64,000 nucleotides of DNA, taken from Aminipila terrae (GTDB lineage: Bacteria; Bacillota; Clostridia; Peptostreptococcales; Anaerovoracaceae). The notes under the pieces were generated by a model that worked only from the letters and a program-made list of their open reading frames with translations, was not told the origin of the DNA and made no database searches. This document shows positions 26,235 to 36,161 of this stretch, piece after piece. Where the stretch lies: the NCBI RefSeq assembly GCF_010120715.1, contig NZ_CP047591.1:2108001-2172000 (forward strand), in the 5' to 3' direction. The position numbers and the translations under genes are program-made. Within the stretch, counting starts at the first letter, position 1; each line of letters starts with the position of its first letter.

Positions 26235-27435
26235 TTATAAGGTCCACTTTTTATACTCATATAGTTGTTCAAGTATACTTCTTCTCTGTGATTCACATAG
26301 TTCTGGGTTTATGATAGAAATATAGCCATAAACCTCTTGAGAACTCATTTTCAGGGGGAGAAGTCTTTCACTTGAGAATTGGTTTATGATTTTTATATCC
26401 AAGGATTCATTAAAGGATAATCCTGCCCAGTGATTATTCTGGATAAAACCTAAACAATAATAGCGTGTCATTAATTTTAGATTATTGGTCACATTGTTTA
26501 CTACTGTAATCAGCGGCCATTTATTGCAGGGACTTTTTTTATAATGAATGACCAGAGACATTAGCTCCTGAGAGATATCTTCAATGATGTGCTCCCGTTC
26601 CACAGCAGATATTTTATTATAATCTGAGCCAATATCAATGTTCTTTGAAAGGTATTCAAAGGCTTTATCGTTAAATAACTGCTTAATCTGCTGGAGCTTT
26701 TCATGATTGACTTCAAAGGAAATTAAGTCATAGGACAAGCTTTCGATTATATCCTTTATTGTTACCGTCATATCTTCTATGCTGCTGTATGCCTGGATTG
26801 AATGAATGATACGGTCATAAGGCAAGCCTTCTATGGGGCCGTCTACGATATAGGTGATGATATTTTGAACCGCATGAATCTCATCTTTTCCAAATTCGTA
26901 TATTAATTCCAAGGAGTTGGCGGAGCAGGTGTCCAGCAGTAAAATATCAATTTTTTTATCCATTTCATTGGCAGCCCTGTTGATGGCTCTCACCATTTCA
27001 GGAATTCCCATTATATAGGGGCCTTTCTGCTGTAATCAATCATCATACCAACACAGTCATAACTATGCCCCCTAACAGGAGCATATACCTTTTTGCAGGA
27101 TAAGACGCCATCCCCCATTTAATGAAATGACAGAGTTGTTTAGGATCTGCCATATTAACTTTTTTTAGATTTCCTGTCAGGTGCAATTTCCCCTTGCTGA
27201 CAAAGTAACGTCTGACTCCGCTCCAACTGTTATTATTTTTTATATCCATATCATGCCGAATAAGCTGAACAAGTTTATGTTCTGCTCTGCTTATTTGTAT
27301 CACCACGTGAACATTAGGATTTGATTCTGCCTTTTCCAGGGCAAGTAAAGATTGCCGTATTTCTGGCTCCAGTTCATTATTACCATCTGCATATATCAAA
27401 ATGGTCCAGTCAACTTCCTGTTGAATTTTTTCCAA
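26235..27435 (-). pseudogene. Clostripain-like (C11) cysteine peptidase, two frameshifts
   Basis: Start TTG at 27435, placed six bases after AAGGAGAG. The N-terminal part shows the C11 strand WTILIYADGNNELE; the catalytic His falls at LLLGG-H-SYDC and the catalytic Cys in LLLDTCSAN, a typical DxC. Two one-base losses break it: in the C5 run at 27068-27072 (restoring GGHSYDCVGMMIDYS) and in the G4 run at 27018-27021 (restoring APYIMGIPEM). No signal peptide is visible. It lies directly downstream of the FG-GAP protein gene on the same strand and is probably cotranscribed. Arg/Lys-specific cleavage is the family norm. Confidence 0.85.
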
Positions 27436-27501
27436 TTGAATCTCTCCTTGCAAAGTAGTGGCATGACTTCCATGTTTTATCCATTGAATGGTAACTATAT
27501 C

Positions 27502-28572
27502 TTAAATATTGAAAAAAGATATCCCTCGTACCACAGGGTTAGGGGTTTTATTGATTAACACGCCAGCATCATCTGTGTAGAAATCTGCCACGGCCAGGTC
27601 CATCTTACCATCCTTATTAAAGTCTGCAGAAACAATTTTAGCAGGATAAGTGTTTACTGGGAAGAATTGTGCTCCCAGAAAAGCACCATTACCAATTCCA
27701 AGCAAAATTGCCACCCGGTTATTGGCTGTGTCTGTCACTGCCAGATCAATCTTGCCATTGCCATTAAAGTCTGCAGACACGATACCACTTGGATTGATTC
27801 CGGCAGAGAAAAACGTTGGTGCTTGGAAAGTACCATCCCCATTTCCAAGAAGAATAGCAACTTTATTGGTATCATTATTTACTACTGCCAGATCCATCTT
27901 ACTATCACCGTTAAAATCATTTGCTGTTATATACGTAAGTCCTGAGCCGGCAGGGTAAGGAACTGCGGGCTTAAAGGTACCATCCCCATTTCCCAGCAAG
28001 ACATTAATCTGGTTATCGCCACAGACTGCTGCCAGATCCATTTTGCCATCTCCGTTAAAGTCAGCCGCTACGATTCCATCTGCAGCAGAGCTTATGGGGT
28101 AGGTAACCATATTATTAAATGTCCCATCACCGTTTCCAAGTAGTACGCCTATTATATTGCTGGCTGCATCGGTAATAGCAAGATCTATAGGTCCGTTGCC
28201 CCTGAAATCAGCAGATATAAGGTTAATGGGGTTTGGACTTACGTTCAATGCCACAGCAGTTTTGAAAGTACCGTCCCCATTTCCGAAAAGAAAAGCAATA
28301 TCACCGCCATTTGAGTCGGCCACAGCTAAATCCATATGGCCGTCCTTGTTGAAATCAGCAGCAGTTACAGCCGTTGGATTTGTGCCTACAGCATAAGTCA
28401 CAGCGGGTTTAAAAGTACCGTCCCCATTTCCCATTAGTATGGAAACAGATTCGTTCTGATTGCATGCCATTGCCAAATCTATGATTCCCTTGCCGGTTAA
28501 GTCGGCGGCTGTTATACCATAAGGACCACGATTAACTTTATAAAACACAGCCGGGTCAAAAGATACACCCAT
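27502..28572 (-). CDS. FG-GAP/VCBS repeat beta-propeller protein
   Basis: 356 residues made of about seven repeats of 46 residues, each with the pattern ADFNxDGxxDLAV and LLGNGDGTF. The Asp/Asn-rich loops bind calcium in integrin-type propellers, and seven repeats would close one propeller. There is no signal peptide or anchor at the N-terminus (MGVSFDPAVFY), which is odd because most such proteins are extracellular; nonclassical export or an intracellular role must be considered. GAAGGAG upstream supports the start. The C11 peptidase gene follows 66 bases later. Confidence 0.88.
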   Translation of the reverse strand: MGVSFDPAVFYKVNRGPYGITAADLTGKGIIDLAMACNQNESVSILMGNGDGTFKPAVTYAVGTNPTAVTAADFNKDGHMDLAVADSNGGDIAFLFGNGDGTFKTAVALNVSPNPINLISADFRGNGPIDLAITDAASNIIGVLLGNGDGTFNNMVTYPISSAADGIVAADFNGDGKMDLAAVCGDNQINVLLGNGDGTFKPAVPYPAGSGLTYITANDFNGDSKMDLAVVNNDTNKVAILLGNGDGTFQAPTFFSAGINPSGIVSADFNGNGKIDLAVTDTANNRVAILLGIGNGAFLGAQFFPVNTYPAKIVSADFNKDGKMDLAVADFYTDDAGVLINKTPNPVVRGISFFNI

Positions 28573-28896
28573 ATACTATCTACTCCTTCATACATTATAA
28601 TTAATAATTAAAAATTTCTTGCTGATAGATTTATTACTTTAAAGTATGCAGGCTATTCCATTGGTGCTACTGTATTTGAATAGAATGGATACATGTGAAG
28701 ACCAAGAGCAGAAGACGGTAAAGGATTTGTTTTTTAGCAAAAATGAAATTACATCTTGCATAACTTCGCATTTTATGGTATATTCAGATTATTAAGAAAA
28801 TTAAAAAATATATCGGATTAAATCTGATTATAAGATTCCCCTGTAAGGTATATCAGAAATCAGTATTTTATCTAATAAATTAAATGGAGGGATGAT
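28573..28896. other. Intergenic region with divergent promoters
   Basis: Separates the minus-strand FG-GAP operon from the plus-strand zinc-ribbon gene. A good promoter for the latter lies at 28756-28784; nothing else is supported. Confidence 0.5.
28756..28784 (+). promoter_or_regulatory. Sigma-A promoter
   Basis: TTGCAT (28756-28761), 17 bp, TATATT (28779-28784). Leads into the small zinc-ribbon gene. Confidence 0.6.
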
Positions 28897-29070
28897 ATGC
28901 CAGATAAAACATTAATCTGTAAAGAGTGCGGAAAAGAATTCATATTTACTGAAGGTGAGCAGGCTTTCTACAAGGCCAAGGGATTTGAAAATGAACCCCA
29001 GAGATGCCCGGAATGCAGAAAAGCAAGGAAACATCAGAACAATAACAATAGCAATAAGAATTATAAATAA
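28897..29070 (+). CDS. Small zinc-ribbon protein
   Basis: 57 residues behind GGAGGGATG. Two CxxC knuckles (ICKECGKEF and RCPECRKAR) about 30 residues apart, with FTEGEQAFYKAKGF between them, match the probable zinc-ribbon family (zf-trcl type) found in many Firmicutes. The tail is Asn/Lys-rich. Function unknown. It has its own promoter and terminator, so it is a single-gene unit. Confidence 0.85.
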   Translation: MPDKTLICKECGKEFIFTEGEQAFYKAKGFENEPQRCPECRKARKHQNNNNSNKNYK

Positions 29071-29085
29071 TACAAGTGCAGAACT

Positions 29086-29121
29086 ACCTGCAGGATTAAA
29101 ACTCCTGCAGGTTATTTTTTT
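29086..29121 (+). terminator. Intrinsic terminator
   Basis: ACCTGCAGG (29086-29094) and CCTGCAGGT (29104-29112), perfect 9-bp stem, then TATTTTTTT. Confidence 0.9.
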
Positions 29122-29265
29122 GTAAAAATTCTACAAAAATTATGACAGATTCTATGAGTTATCAATAAATGTAATTATGCAATTAGACAAGTCATATATT
29201 TAAACATTTAAAATTAAGGAGGAATGAAAAGTTAATGTTTACTGAAAAGGAACAAGGAGGGAAAA

Positions 29266-30756
29266 ATGGAGAAATTTACATACACCAATCAACCAGCGTT
29301 GAGAATATTATCGGATGAGCAAATTTCCACAATACACGAAAAAGCCCTATATATTTTGGAAAACACCGGAGTTTATTTTCAGGATGAAAAGGCACTTGAA
29401 ATACTGGATAAAGGCGGAGCCAAGGTAGATTATCAGACGAAGATTGTTAAATTCCCTTCAGAAATAGTAATGGATGCAATTAGAAAGGTACCCGCTGCAT
29501 TTCAAATGTACAATCGCTATGGGGAGGCTGTGGTAACCTTAGGGGAGAATAATGTTTACTTTGACCCAGGCTCTGCCGGAATCCGTTTTCTTGAGTCGGA
29601 TGGAAAGACGGCTCGGGAAGCCGCAGGTTCTGATTTGGTTAAGGTAGCCAAGGTTGGTGAATCCATGAGTCATATTGACTTACTTGCCACGGCTTTGACT
29701 CCATATGACATTCCACAGGATATTGGAGACAGCTATAGAGTCTATGTGCTGCTTAAACATTCCACAAAGCCTTTTATTACAGGGGCTTACTCGGTAGAAG
29801 GAATGTCAGCTATCAGGGAACTGCTGGCAATTGATGCAGGTGGTTATGAAGCTTTAAAAGCAAAGCCTCGTGCCATACTGGATATAACTTCCATATCCCC
29901 ATTAAAGTGGACTAAGATCAGCTGTAATAACATCATTGATGCAGCCACTTACGGTCTGCCTATTGAGACCATTTCTGTTCCTTTGTTAGGGGCGGCTGCC
30001 CCGGCAACTTTAGCAGGTTCTGTATTATTGCATACGGTGGAAACTTTAAGCGGTATTGTACTGACTCAGCTGGTTAACCCTGGCAATCCTATGATATATG
30101 GCGGGGCGCCTATGCTCTTTGACATGAAGAACCTAACCACATCTTTAAATTCCATAGAAACCAACTTAATTAGCGGAGCTTACTCACAGATGGGCAAATA
30201 TTATGGCATACCTGTTCATACCTATGCGTGTCTTAGTGATTCAAAGGTCAATGATTCACAGGCAGGATTAGAAAGTGCCATGAGTGGGACATTAGCATTT
30301 TTATCAGGTATCGATGTAATTTCTGGCCCCGGTATGCTGGATTTCTGCAACACATTCAGTCTGGAAAAGTTAGTAATAGATAATGAAATCTGCGGTATGG
30401 CTCAACGATTAGGAAGAGGTATAGAATTTTCTGAGGAAACATTAGCTGTGGACCTTATCTCTGAAACTGGTGCTTTTGGGGATTACCTTGCTACAAAACA
30501 TACTTTAAAATGGTTCAGAAAAGAGCCATATTTGCCGTCAAAAGTAATCGACCGTACCAACATCTATAATTGGCAGGAGAAAGGCGCCAAGTCCAGCTTT
30601 GAACATGCCCGGGAAATCGTGGAGCAAATTTTAAATGATACAAAGACTACTGGACTGTCAGAGGAGGTAAGTAAAGCATTAGATGATGAATGGAAGAAAA
30701 TAGCTCGTAATAATGGGGAATTAGATGAATCTTCAATAACAGATACATTGGTATAA
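29266..30756 (+). CDS. Trimethylamine methyltransferase (MttB) family protein, non-pyrrolysine
   Basis: 496 residues along the MttB superfamily fold (ILENTGVYF, VYFDPGSAGIRFLE, PFITGAYSVEGM, GGAPMLFDMK, SGPGMLDFCNT). True trimethylamine methyltransferases read an internal UAG as pyrrolysine; here the frame is continuous with no UAG, so this belongs to the much larger non-Pyl group, whose characterised members demethylate quaternary amines such as glycine betaine, proline betaine or carnitine onto a corrinoid protein. No corrinoid protein or its reactivase is encoded nearby. A LysP-like permease follows after 58 bases and probably imports the substrate or a related amine. Confidence 0.9.
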   Translation: MEKFTYTNQPALRILSDEQISTIHEKALYILENTGVYFQDEKALEILDKGGAKVDYQTKIVKFPSEIVMDAIRKVPAAFQMYNRYGEAVVTLGENNVYFDPGSAGIRFLESDGKTAREAAGSDLVKVAKVGESMSHIDLLATALTPYDIPQDIGDSYRVYVLLKHSTKPFITGAYSVEGMSAIRELLAIDAGGYEALKAKPRAILDITSISPLKWTKISCNNIIDAATYGLPIETISVPLLGAAAPATLAGSVLLHTVETLSGIVLTQLVNPGNPMIYGGAPMLFDMKNLTTSLNSIETNLISGAYSQMGKYYGIPVHTYACLSDSKVNDSQAGLESAMSGTLAFLSGIDVISGPGMLDFCNTFSLEKLVIDNEICGMAQRLGRGIEFSEETLAVDLISETGAFGDYLATKHTLKWFRKEPYLPSKVIDRTNIYNWQEKGAKSSFEHAREIVEQILNDTKTTGLSEEVSKALDDEWKKIARNNGELDESSITDTLV

Positions 30757-30814
30757 ATGTATTGATCCATCCATAAGCAGTAATCCAAATTATTAAATTA
30801 AAGGAGGAATACTT

Positions 30815-32275
30815 ATGACAGAAAAAAAGGAAGAAGATCAATCTTTAAAAAGAGGATTAAAAACAAGACATTTGAATATGATTGGCCTGGGAGGGTCTAT
30901 TGGAACCGGTTTATTTGTGGCCTTAGGGTATAATATTTCGGCAGCAGGGCCTGGGGGAGCCTTATTAGCCTATGCGGTTATGGGGGTGTTAGTTTATTTT
31001 ATGATAACAAGCCTTGGAGAAATGTCTGCAGAAATACCCATTTCCGGTTCATTCTCGGCATATTGCACCAGATTTGTTGATCCGGCTCTTGGATTTGCCG
31101 TTGGTTGGAATTACTGGTTTTCCTGGGCTATTTGCGTGGCCACGGAACTTCTTGCCGGATGCATCCTGATTAAATTCTGGCTGCCAGATGGAAATAGTGT
31201 CATTTGGAGCGTACTATTTCTGGTTTTAATTTATCTGCTCAATTTCTTCTCTTCCAGGACTTATGGAGAAGGGGAATTCTGGTTCGCCAGTATTAAAGTA
31301 TTTACGGTTATTGTATTTTTAATCGTGGGTGTTTTAATGATTTTGGGAATTATAGGCGGAACTTCACCAGGATTTAAAAACTGGACTGTAGGGGAGGCAC
31401 CTTTTGTAGGTGGGAGCATGGCAGTATTAAGTGCCTTCCTGCTGGCAGGCTTCTCATTTCAGGGAACAGAAATAATTGGAATTGCAGCAGGAGAAACAGA
31501 AAATCCAGAAAAGGCAGTACCTAAAGCTGTCAATCGGGTTTTCTGGCGTATCTTACTATTCTATTTTGGTGCTGTAGCTATCATTGGATTCCTTATTCCT
31601 TATACAGATTCTAATTTGTTAAAGACAGGAATTGAAAATCTGGTTTATAGCCCGTTTACCTTAGTATTTGAGAGGTTGGGTTTAGCAATAGCAGCTTCTC
31701 TTATGAATGCAGTAATCCTTACATCCGTTTTATCCTGCGGAAATGCAGGGCTTTTTACTGCCACAAGGATGTTATATTCACTAGCCCTGGAGAATAAGGC
31801 ACCCAAAGTGTTTACCCATGTGAATAAACGGGGAGTGCCAATCACAGCCCTGAATGTAACGACTTTGGTAGGTGCTCTTTGCTTCTTAGCCACACAGGTT
31901 GGTTTAAATACAGCATATTCCTGGTTGCTGAACATAGCGGCTTTAACAGGTTTTATTGCATGGCTTGCCATTTCTGTATCCCATTACTTCTTCAGGCGCG
32001 CTTATATAGCCCAGGGAAAAAAGGTGGAGGATTTGAAATACAGAGCTAAACTATATCCTTTCGGACCTATATTTTCCTTTATCCTTTGTGCCTGTATTAT
32101 TTCGGGTCAATATTACGCTTACGGAAATTATACATTAGAAGGATTTATGGTGGCATATATAGGACTCTTTGTATTTATTGGATGTTTTGCAGGTTATAAG
32201 ATAGTAAAAAAGACTAAGATGGTCAAACCATTAGAAGCAAATCTTGATTATAATGACAGTGATGATCACCAGTGA
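30815..32275 (+). CDS. Amino acid permease, LysP-like (APC superfamily, AAT family)
   Basis: 486 residues, about 12 membrane helices, full length. The N-terminus RHLNMIGLGGSIGTGLFVAL, the SLGEMSAEIPISGSF block and GEGEFWFASIKVFTVIVF are typical of the AAT family and closest in memory to lysine permeases. Proton-coupled uptake of an amino acid or betaine at the cytoplasmic membrane. It is in an apparent operon with the MttB-like gene, ended by a strong terminator; the LysR regulator downstream may control both. Confidence 0.88.
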   Translation: MTEKKEEDQSLKRGLKTRHLNMIGLGGSIGTGLFVALGYNISAAGPGGALLAYAVMGVLVYFMITSLGEMSAEIPISGSFSAYCTRFVDPALGFAVGWNYWFSWAICVATELLAGCILIKFWLPDGNSVIWSVLFLVLIYLLNFFSSRTYGEGEFWFASIKVFTVIVFLIVGVLMILGIIGGTSPGFKNWTVGEAPFVGGSMAVLSAFLLAGFSFQGTEIIGIAAGETENPEKAVPKAVNRVFWRILLFYFGAVAIIGFLIPYTDSNLLKTGIENLVYSPFTLVFERLGLAIAASLMNAVILTSVLSCGNAGLFTATRMLYSLALENKAPKVFTHVNKRGVPITALNVTTLVGALCFLATQVGLNTAYSWLLNIAALTGFIAWLAISVSHYFFRRAYIAQGKKVEDLKYRAKLYPFGPIFSFILCACIISGQYYAYGNYTLEGFMVAYIGLFVFIGCFAGYKIVKKTKMVKPLEANLDYNDSDDHQ

Positions 32276-32336
32276 GAAATCAGGTAAAGGGATCAGGGGA
32301 GCATAATAATATATGATGTAAAAAAACATAAATTGT

Positions 32337-32373
32337 AAAAGGACCATAGGCATTATGCGGCTATGGTCCTTTT
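32337..32373. terminator. Bidirectional terminator
   Basis: AAAAGGACCATAG (32337-32349) and CTATGGTCCTTTT (32361-32373), perfect 13-bp stem with A/T runs on both sides, which also suits the minus-strand small ORF at 32450. Confidence 0.9.
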
Positions 32374-32375
32374 AG

Positions 32376-32811
32376 TTTAATTGAAAGACAACTGGATATT
32401 TAAGGAGAAATATTACAGTATCGTACCTTCTGTGTAACTCATCCATAGATTAAAATAAATCGTAACAGATTGAGCCGGCAAAAACTATTAATGTGACAAT
32501 TTCAAGTGCCTTTCCTACTGCACTAAAATTTGATAATTCAAAATCTAAATTGCTGAACCAATACATATTCATCTTCCTTTCTTCATTTAATATTATTGAG
32601 ATATAGATATTTCCTTTTAAATTTCTTACCAGAATTATTCCCAGTAAATATTTTTTCTTCTTTGAGGTTATGTCATACTGTAATTGTAGATTTTATATCC
32701 TTGCTATCTCTTTACAAGTTAACTATAATACTAAATATAAGATTAGTAAAACGCATATTTTTCATCACATTGATGAAAAAAATTCATAAAATCAAAAATG
32801 AGGTGATTATT
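32376..32811. other. Intergenic region before the LysR gene
   Basis: About 435 bases. It holds the minus-strand 38-codon ORF at 32450-32566 and, near 32770-32785, a short inverted repeat (TTTTTCATCA/TGATGAAAAA) close to the LysR start that could be its operator. No promoter could be placed with confidence. Confidence 0.45.
32450..32566 (-). CDS. Small single-helix membrane protein (unlisted short ORF)
   Basis: 38 residues from the ATG at 32566, preceded by AAAGGAAG at six bases. Sequence MYWFSNLDFELSNFSAVG followed by a hydrophobic helix ALEIVTLIVFAGSICYDLF. The good ribosome binding site and the bidirectional terminator just beyond its stop favour a real gene. Function unknown. Confidence 0.45.
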   Translation of the reverse strand: MYWFSNLDFELSNFSAVGKALEIVTLIVFAGSICYDLF

Positions 32812-33699
32812 ATGAATATTTCTCAATATGAAACATTTCTAAAGACCATAGAACTGGGCAGCTTGACCAAAGCGGCTGAAGTCTTGGGCTATACTCAGTC
32901 AGGTGTAAGTCATATGCTGAATGCACTGGAAAGCGATTGTGGGCTGAAACTGATGGTGCGAGACCGTTCAGGAGTACGTATTACTGCGGATGGACAGCAG
33001 CTTTTACCCTATTTCCAAGGCATCTGCAATGGACAGCATAATTTATCTGAAAAGATAAATGAAATTCATACCCTGGAATCTGGCCTTGTGAGGGTGGGCA
33101 CCTTTACCAGTGTATCTGCACAATGGCTCCCAGGTATAATCAAAAGATTTCGTGGGGATTTTCCCAATATTCAATTTGAACTGTTACACGGGACAAATGA
33201 GGAAATTGAAAATTGGGTTATAAACGGACGTGTGGATTGCGCTTTTGTGAAAATACCTACAAAGCAACAATTAGAATCCATTTTTCTCAGGAGAGACCCC
33301 TTTGTCGCTATTTTACCTGAGAATCACATACTGGCAAAAGAGCCTTTTTTATCTGCGGCAGCTCTGTCAGAGTATCCATATATTAAATTGGATGAAAGCG
33401 TGGACGATGGTATAACAGAGATATTAGAAAGTCATCACATTAAACCCAATGTCTGCTTTGTTGAAAAAGAAGACTATGCCATCATAGCCATGGTGGATAA
33501 CGGATTGGGAATCAGCGTTCTGTCAGAATTAGTTCTAAAAGATACTGCCCGTAAAATAGTAATTAAAGATCTTGAATTTCCGGCAGACAGAGATTTGGGA
33601 ATTGCAGTTAAAGATAAAAATATGCTTACGGCTTCCGCACAAAAATTTTTAGGATATGTACAGCTATGGATTCTGGAGGAATACGGTCCCACTCCATAA
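32812..33699 (+). CDS. LysR-family transcriptional regulator
   Basis: 295 residues from the ATG at 32812 (GAGGTGA upstream); a longer frame to 32596 has no site. The N-terminal winged helix (MNISQYETFLKTIELGSLTK, AAEVLGYTQSGVSHMLNALE) is followed by the LysR substrate-binding domain (VGTFTSVSAQWLPGIIKRF, GRVDCAFVKIP, NGLGISVLSEL). Such proteins form tetramers that sense a small metabolite. Neighbours suggest control of the MttB/permease operon or of the nucleosidase gene downstream. Confidence 0.92.
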   Translation: MNISQYETFLKTIELGSLTKAAEVLGYTQSGVSHMLNALESDCGLKLMVRDRSGVRITADGQQLLPYFQGICNGQHNLSEKINEIHTLESGLVRVGTFTSVSAQWLPGIIKRFRGDFPNIQFELLHGTNEEIENWVINGRVDCAFVKIPTKQQLESIFLRRDPFVAILPENHILAKEPFLSAAALSEYPYIKLDESVDDGITEILESHHIKPNVCFVEKEDYAIIAMVDNGLGISVLSELVLKDTARKIVIKDLEFPADRDLGIAVKDKNMLTASAQKFLGYVQLWILEEYGPTP

Positions 33700-33784
33700 A
33701 TTTTATTTAAGGACCATGATGAGATAATTTTCAGAGAAATAGGTGTTGATTAATTCACATTTATAGGTAGAAAGGACGGAAAAG

Positions 33785-34480
33785 ATGATAAAACCAGTTG
33801 GAATAATTTGCCCTTGTGAGGGAGAGTTTAAACCTTACATCGGGGATTTTAAAGAAGAAACAAAAATGAATAAGGCAGGATTAACATTTTTACAAGGAAC
33901 ATTAGCAAATACGGCTGTAGTGTTTGTAATTTCAGGGGTATGCAAGGTTAATGCAGCTCTTGCAGCACAGATGCTTATAGATATGTACCAGGTAAGAATG
34001 ATTATTAACTCAGGGACAGCCGGGGGAATGGCATCAGAGGTGGGACTGCTGGATACGGTGGTATCCACGGAGGTATGTTATCATGACGTGAATATTGTAA
34101 ACATAGTAGAGCTTTATCCTTTTATGAATGCAGAGGATCCATATTTTAAGGCAGATGAAAATCTTCTTAAATGTGCTGAATCGGTAGTAGAAAAGGGCAA
34201 TTTTCCACAGAAGATTCATTTTGGAAGGATGGCTACAGGAGAAAAATTTATAGTAGATAAAGAACGGAAAGAAATCAACGAGGCCTTTGCACCATTATGT
34301 GCGGATATGGAAACAGCCGCCATTGCACATGTCTGCTATGTTAACAAAGTTCCATTTATTGCAGTAAGATCCATTACAGATACAGAAGAACACAGCGGCG
34401 TTGATAATTGTGAAGCAAACTTCCTGGCTGCGTCTGAACTTTCAAAGAATTTTGTCCTGCAAATGCTTCAGGAAATATAA
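33785..34480 (+). CDS. mtnN: 5'-methylthioadenosine/S-adenosylhomocysteine nucleosidase
   Basis: 231 residues, standard length for MTA/SAH nucleosidase. Family landmarks: an N-terminal Glu near EGEFKPYIGD, INSGTAGG (purine/phosphate-site Gly-rich turn), DMETAAIAHVCYVNKVPFIA (the ME ribose-binding motif) and RSITD with the catalytic Asp. It releases adenine from MTA and SAH, linking methylation by-products to methionine and AI-2 metabolism. AGAAAGGA precedes the start. Confidence 0.88.
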   Translation: MIKPVGIICPCEGEFKPYIGDFKEETKMNKAGLTFLQGTLANTAVVFVISGVCKVNAALAAQMLIDMYQVRMIINSGTAGGMASEVGLLDTVVSTEVCYHDVNIVNIVELYPFMNAEDPYFKADENLLKCAESVVEKGNFPQKIHFGRMATGEKFIVDKERKEINEAFAPLCADMETAAIAHVCYVNKVPFIAVRSITDTEEHSGVDNCEANFLAASELSKNFVLQMLQEI

Positions 34481-34589
34481 ATTAAAATATTACTGGTAAA
34501 AGAATTGAAAATTATGTCCTGTGAGATTAAACTGTAAATATATTCTATTATTGTAAGCTTCACCGGTTGATTAAAACAAGGAGGACAAA

Positions 34590-35849
34590 ATGAGAGAAAT
34601 TCGTAAACTTACTAAAGATGATTTGGATCAGTACAGAGAAATTACATATAACGCCTATCCCAGCCTGCGGGATTTTAGTGAAGAGGGCATCAGGGAATAT
34701 AACCAGTCGGTTTTAGACATTATTGAAAATGATTCCAAAGTTGGATTCTACGGATTATTTCATGACAGTAAAATGATTGCTGTCATGAGGCTGTTTGATT
34801 TAGAAATGAATTGCTTTGGTAAGATTTTACCTGTTTCAGGACTTGGATTTCTTGGAGTGCATGCTGCGTATAAAAAGATGGGGGCTGCCAGAGAAATGCT
34901 CACATTCTATGAAGAACTTTACAGAGAAAAGGGTGTACCTATTGGAACATTGATACCATTCAGACCGGATTTTTATAAAAGGATGGGCTATGGGATAGGA
35001 ACCAAGATGAGCCGTTATCGAATAGATACGGAAAGAATACCAGCTTATTTTGGTGAAAGCCATATTGCTTTTATCGACAGGCATGAAATCACCTCTTTGC
35101 TTGAGTGCCATGGAAGAGTTGTAGCAAAGACCCATGGCATGGTGATGAAGCATCGGAAAGAAATAAGTGAGATGCAGGAGGCTGAAACTGTCCGATATCT
35201 GGGATGTTATGATGAAAGCAGAGTGTTACGGGGTTATCTTTCTTATGAATATAAGTACCCGGTTCCAGGTAACTATACACGAAATGAAATTTTTATCCGT
35301 GAGTTTGTTTTTGAGAATAAGGATGTCATGAGGCAGCTTTTGGGGTTCTTGCGAAAACAGGCAGATCAGGTACAGATAGTTGTATTTAATACAGAAGATG
35401 ATAATTTCTATTATCTGTTTAATAATCCTACAAATGACGGATATACTTACATAGAACCATATGGTTATCTGGAAACAAATATGCAGGGTATCGGCGCCAT
35501 GTACAAATTGTTTGATATAGCAGGAGCCTTTGCACAGTGTGCTCACAGAAATTATAACAATGCAAACCTTATTGTATGCTTTCAAGTAAAAAATGAACTC
35601 TACGGAACGGAAAGCAGAACAGCAATCACCTTCACGAATGGTATTGCTGAAGTTAGCCCAGAGACAACAGTTGCGGATGTAACTGTGACGGTTAACGGGG
35701 CTGATTTTGCGCCTATGTTCCTTGGTTCTGTTTCTCCTTTGGGTCTGTATAGGCTTGGATTATTGGAAGTAGACAATATGGATATGCTTGAAGAGGTAGA
35801 CAGGATTTTCTATTGCAGTTCTAAGCCAGTGTGGTATTCAGACCTGTAA
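34590..35849 (+). CDS. Eis-like GNAT acetyltransferase
   Basis: 419 residues in the three-part Eis layout: an N-terminal GNAT domain (GLGFLGVHAAYKKMGAAREML is the acetyl-CoA pyrophosphate loop), a second degenerate GNAT domain and a C-terminal SCP2-like domain. Eis proteins acetylate amines, including aminoglycosides in some species; the natural substrate here is unknown. Single gene with GGAGG upstream. Confidence 0.85.
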   Translation: MREIRKLTKDDLDQYREITYNAYPSLRDFSEEGIREYNQSVLDIIENDSKVGFYGLFHDSKMIAVMRLFDLEMNCFGKILPVSGLGFLGVHAAYKKMGAAREMLTFYEELYREKGVPIGTLIPFRPDFYKRMGYGIGTKMSRYRIDTERIPAYFGESHIAFIDRHEITSLLECHGRVVAKTHGMVMKHRKEISEMQEAETVRYLGCYDESRVLRGYLSYEYKYPVPGNYTRNEIFIREFVFENKDVMRQLLGFLRKQADQVQIVVFNTEDDNFYYLFNNPTNDGYTYIEPYGYLETNMQGIGAMYKLFDIAGAFAQCAHRNYNNANLIVCFQVKNELYGTESRTAITFTNGIAEVSPETTVADVTVTVNGADFAPMFLGSVSPLGLYRLGLLEVDNMDMLEEVDRIFYCSSKPVWYSDL

Positions 35850-35999
35850 AATATTTAAACCATTAAAGCAATGAAAACTCTTGAATAGTAATAAAAACCT
35901 CTGAAATCAGAATATTATATCTTATATGAGGAAAAATATCTGATAAATAGGATATAAGACGCTTAGACGTTGAAGATTGAATGATAAGGAGAGTTTACT

Positions 36000-36152
36000 A
36001 TGGGAGTTTTTAAGAAGAATAAAAATAAAAATGAAAAAAAGAATGATGGTAAATTTCACTCAAAGCACATCAAGCATGACCCTCAGGCCGAAAGTGCAAG
36101 AGCTGTGTTTGGGCTTAATAAGCAGGAAGCAGATGAGCAGGAAAATCAATAA
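36000..36152 (+). CDS. Small basic protein (unlisted short ORF)
   Basis: 50 residues: MGVFKKNKNKNEKKNDGKFH, a His/Lys-rich middle, and an acidic tail ending in EADEQENQ. AAGGAGAG lies at the right distance and a strong terminator follows ten bases after the stop, so this frame, rather than a longer one in another frame over the same bases, is the gene. Function unknown. Confidence 0.65.
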   Translation: MGVFKKNKNKNEKKNDGKFHSKHIKHDPQAESARAVFGLNKQEADEQENQ

Positions 36153-36161
36153 AGCTAAGAC

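Noticed and set aside
29266..30756. Pyrrolysine-containing trimethylamine methyltransferase
   Set aside because: The frame has no internal TAG, so it belongs to the non-pyrrolysine MttB group.
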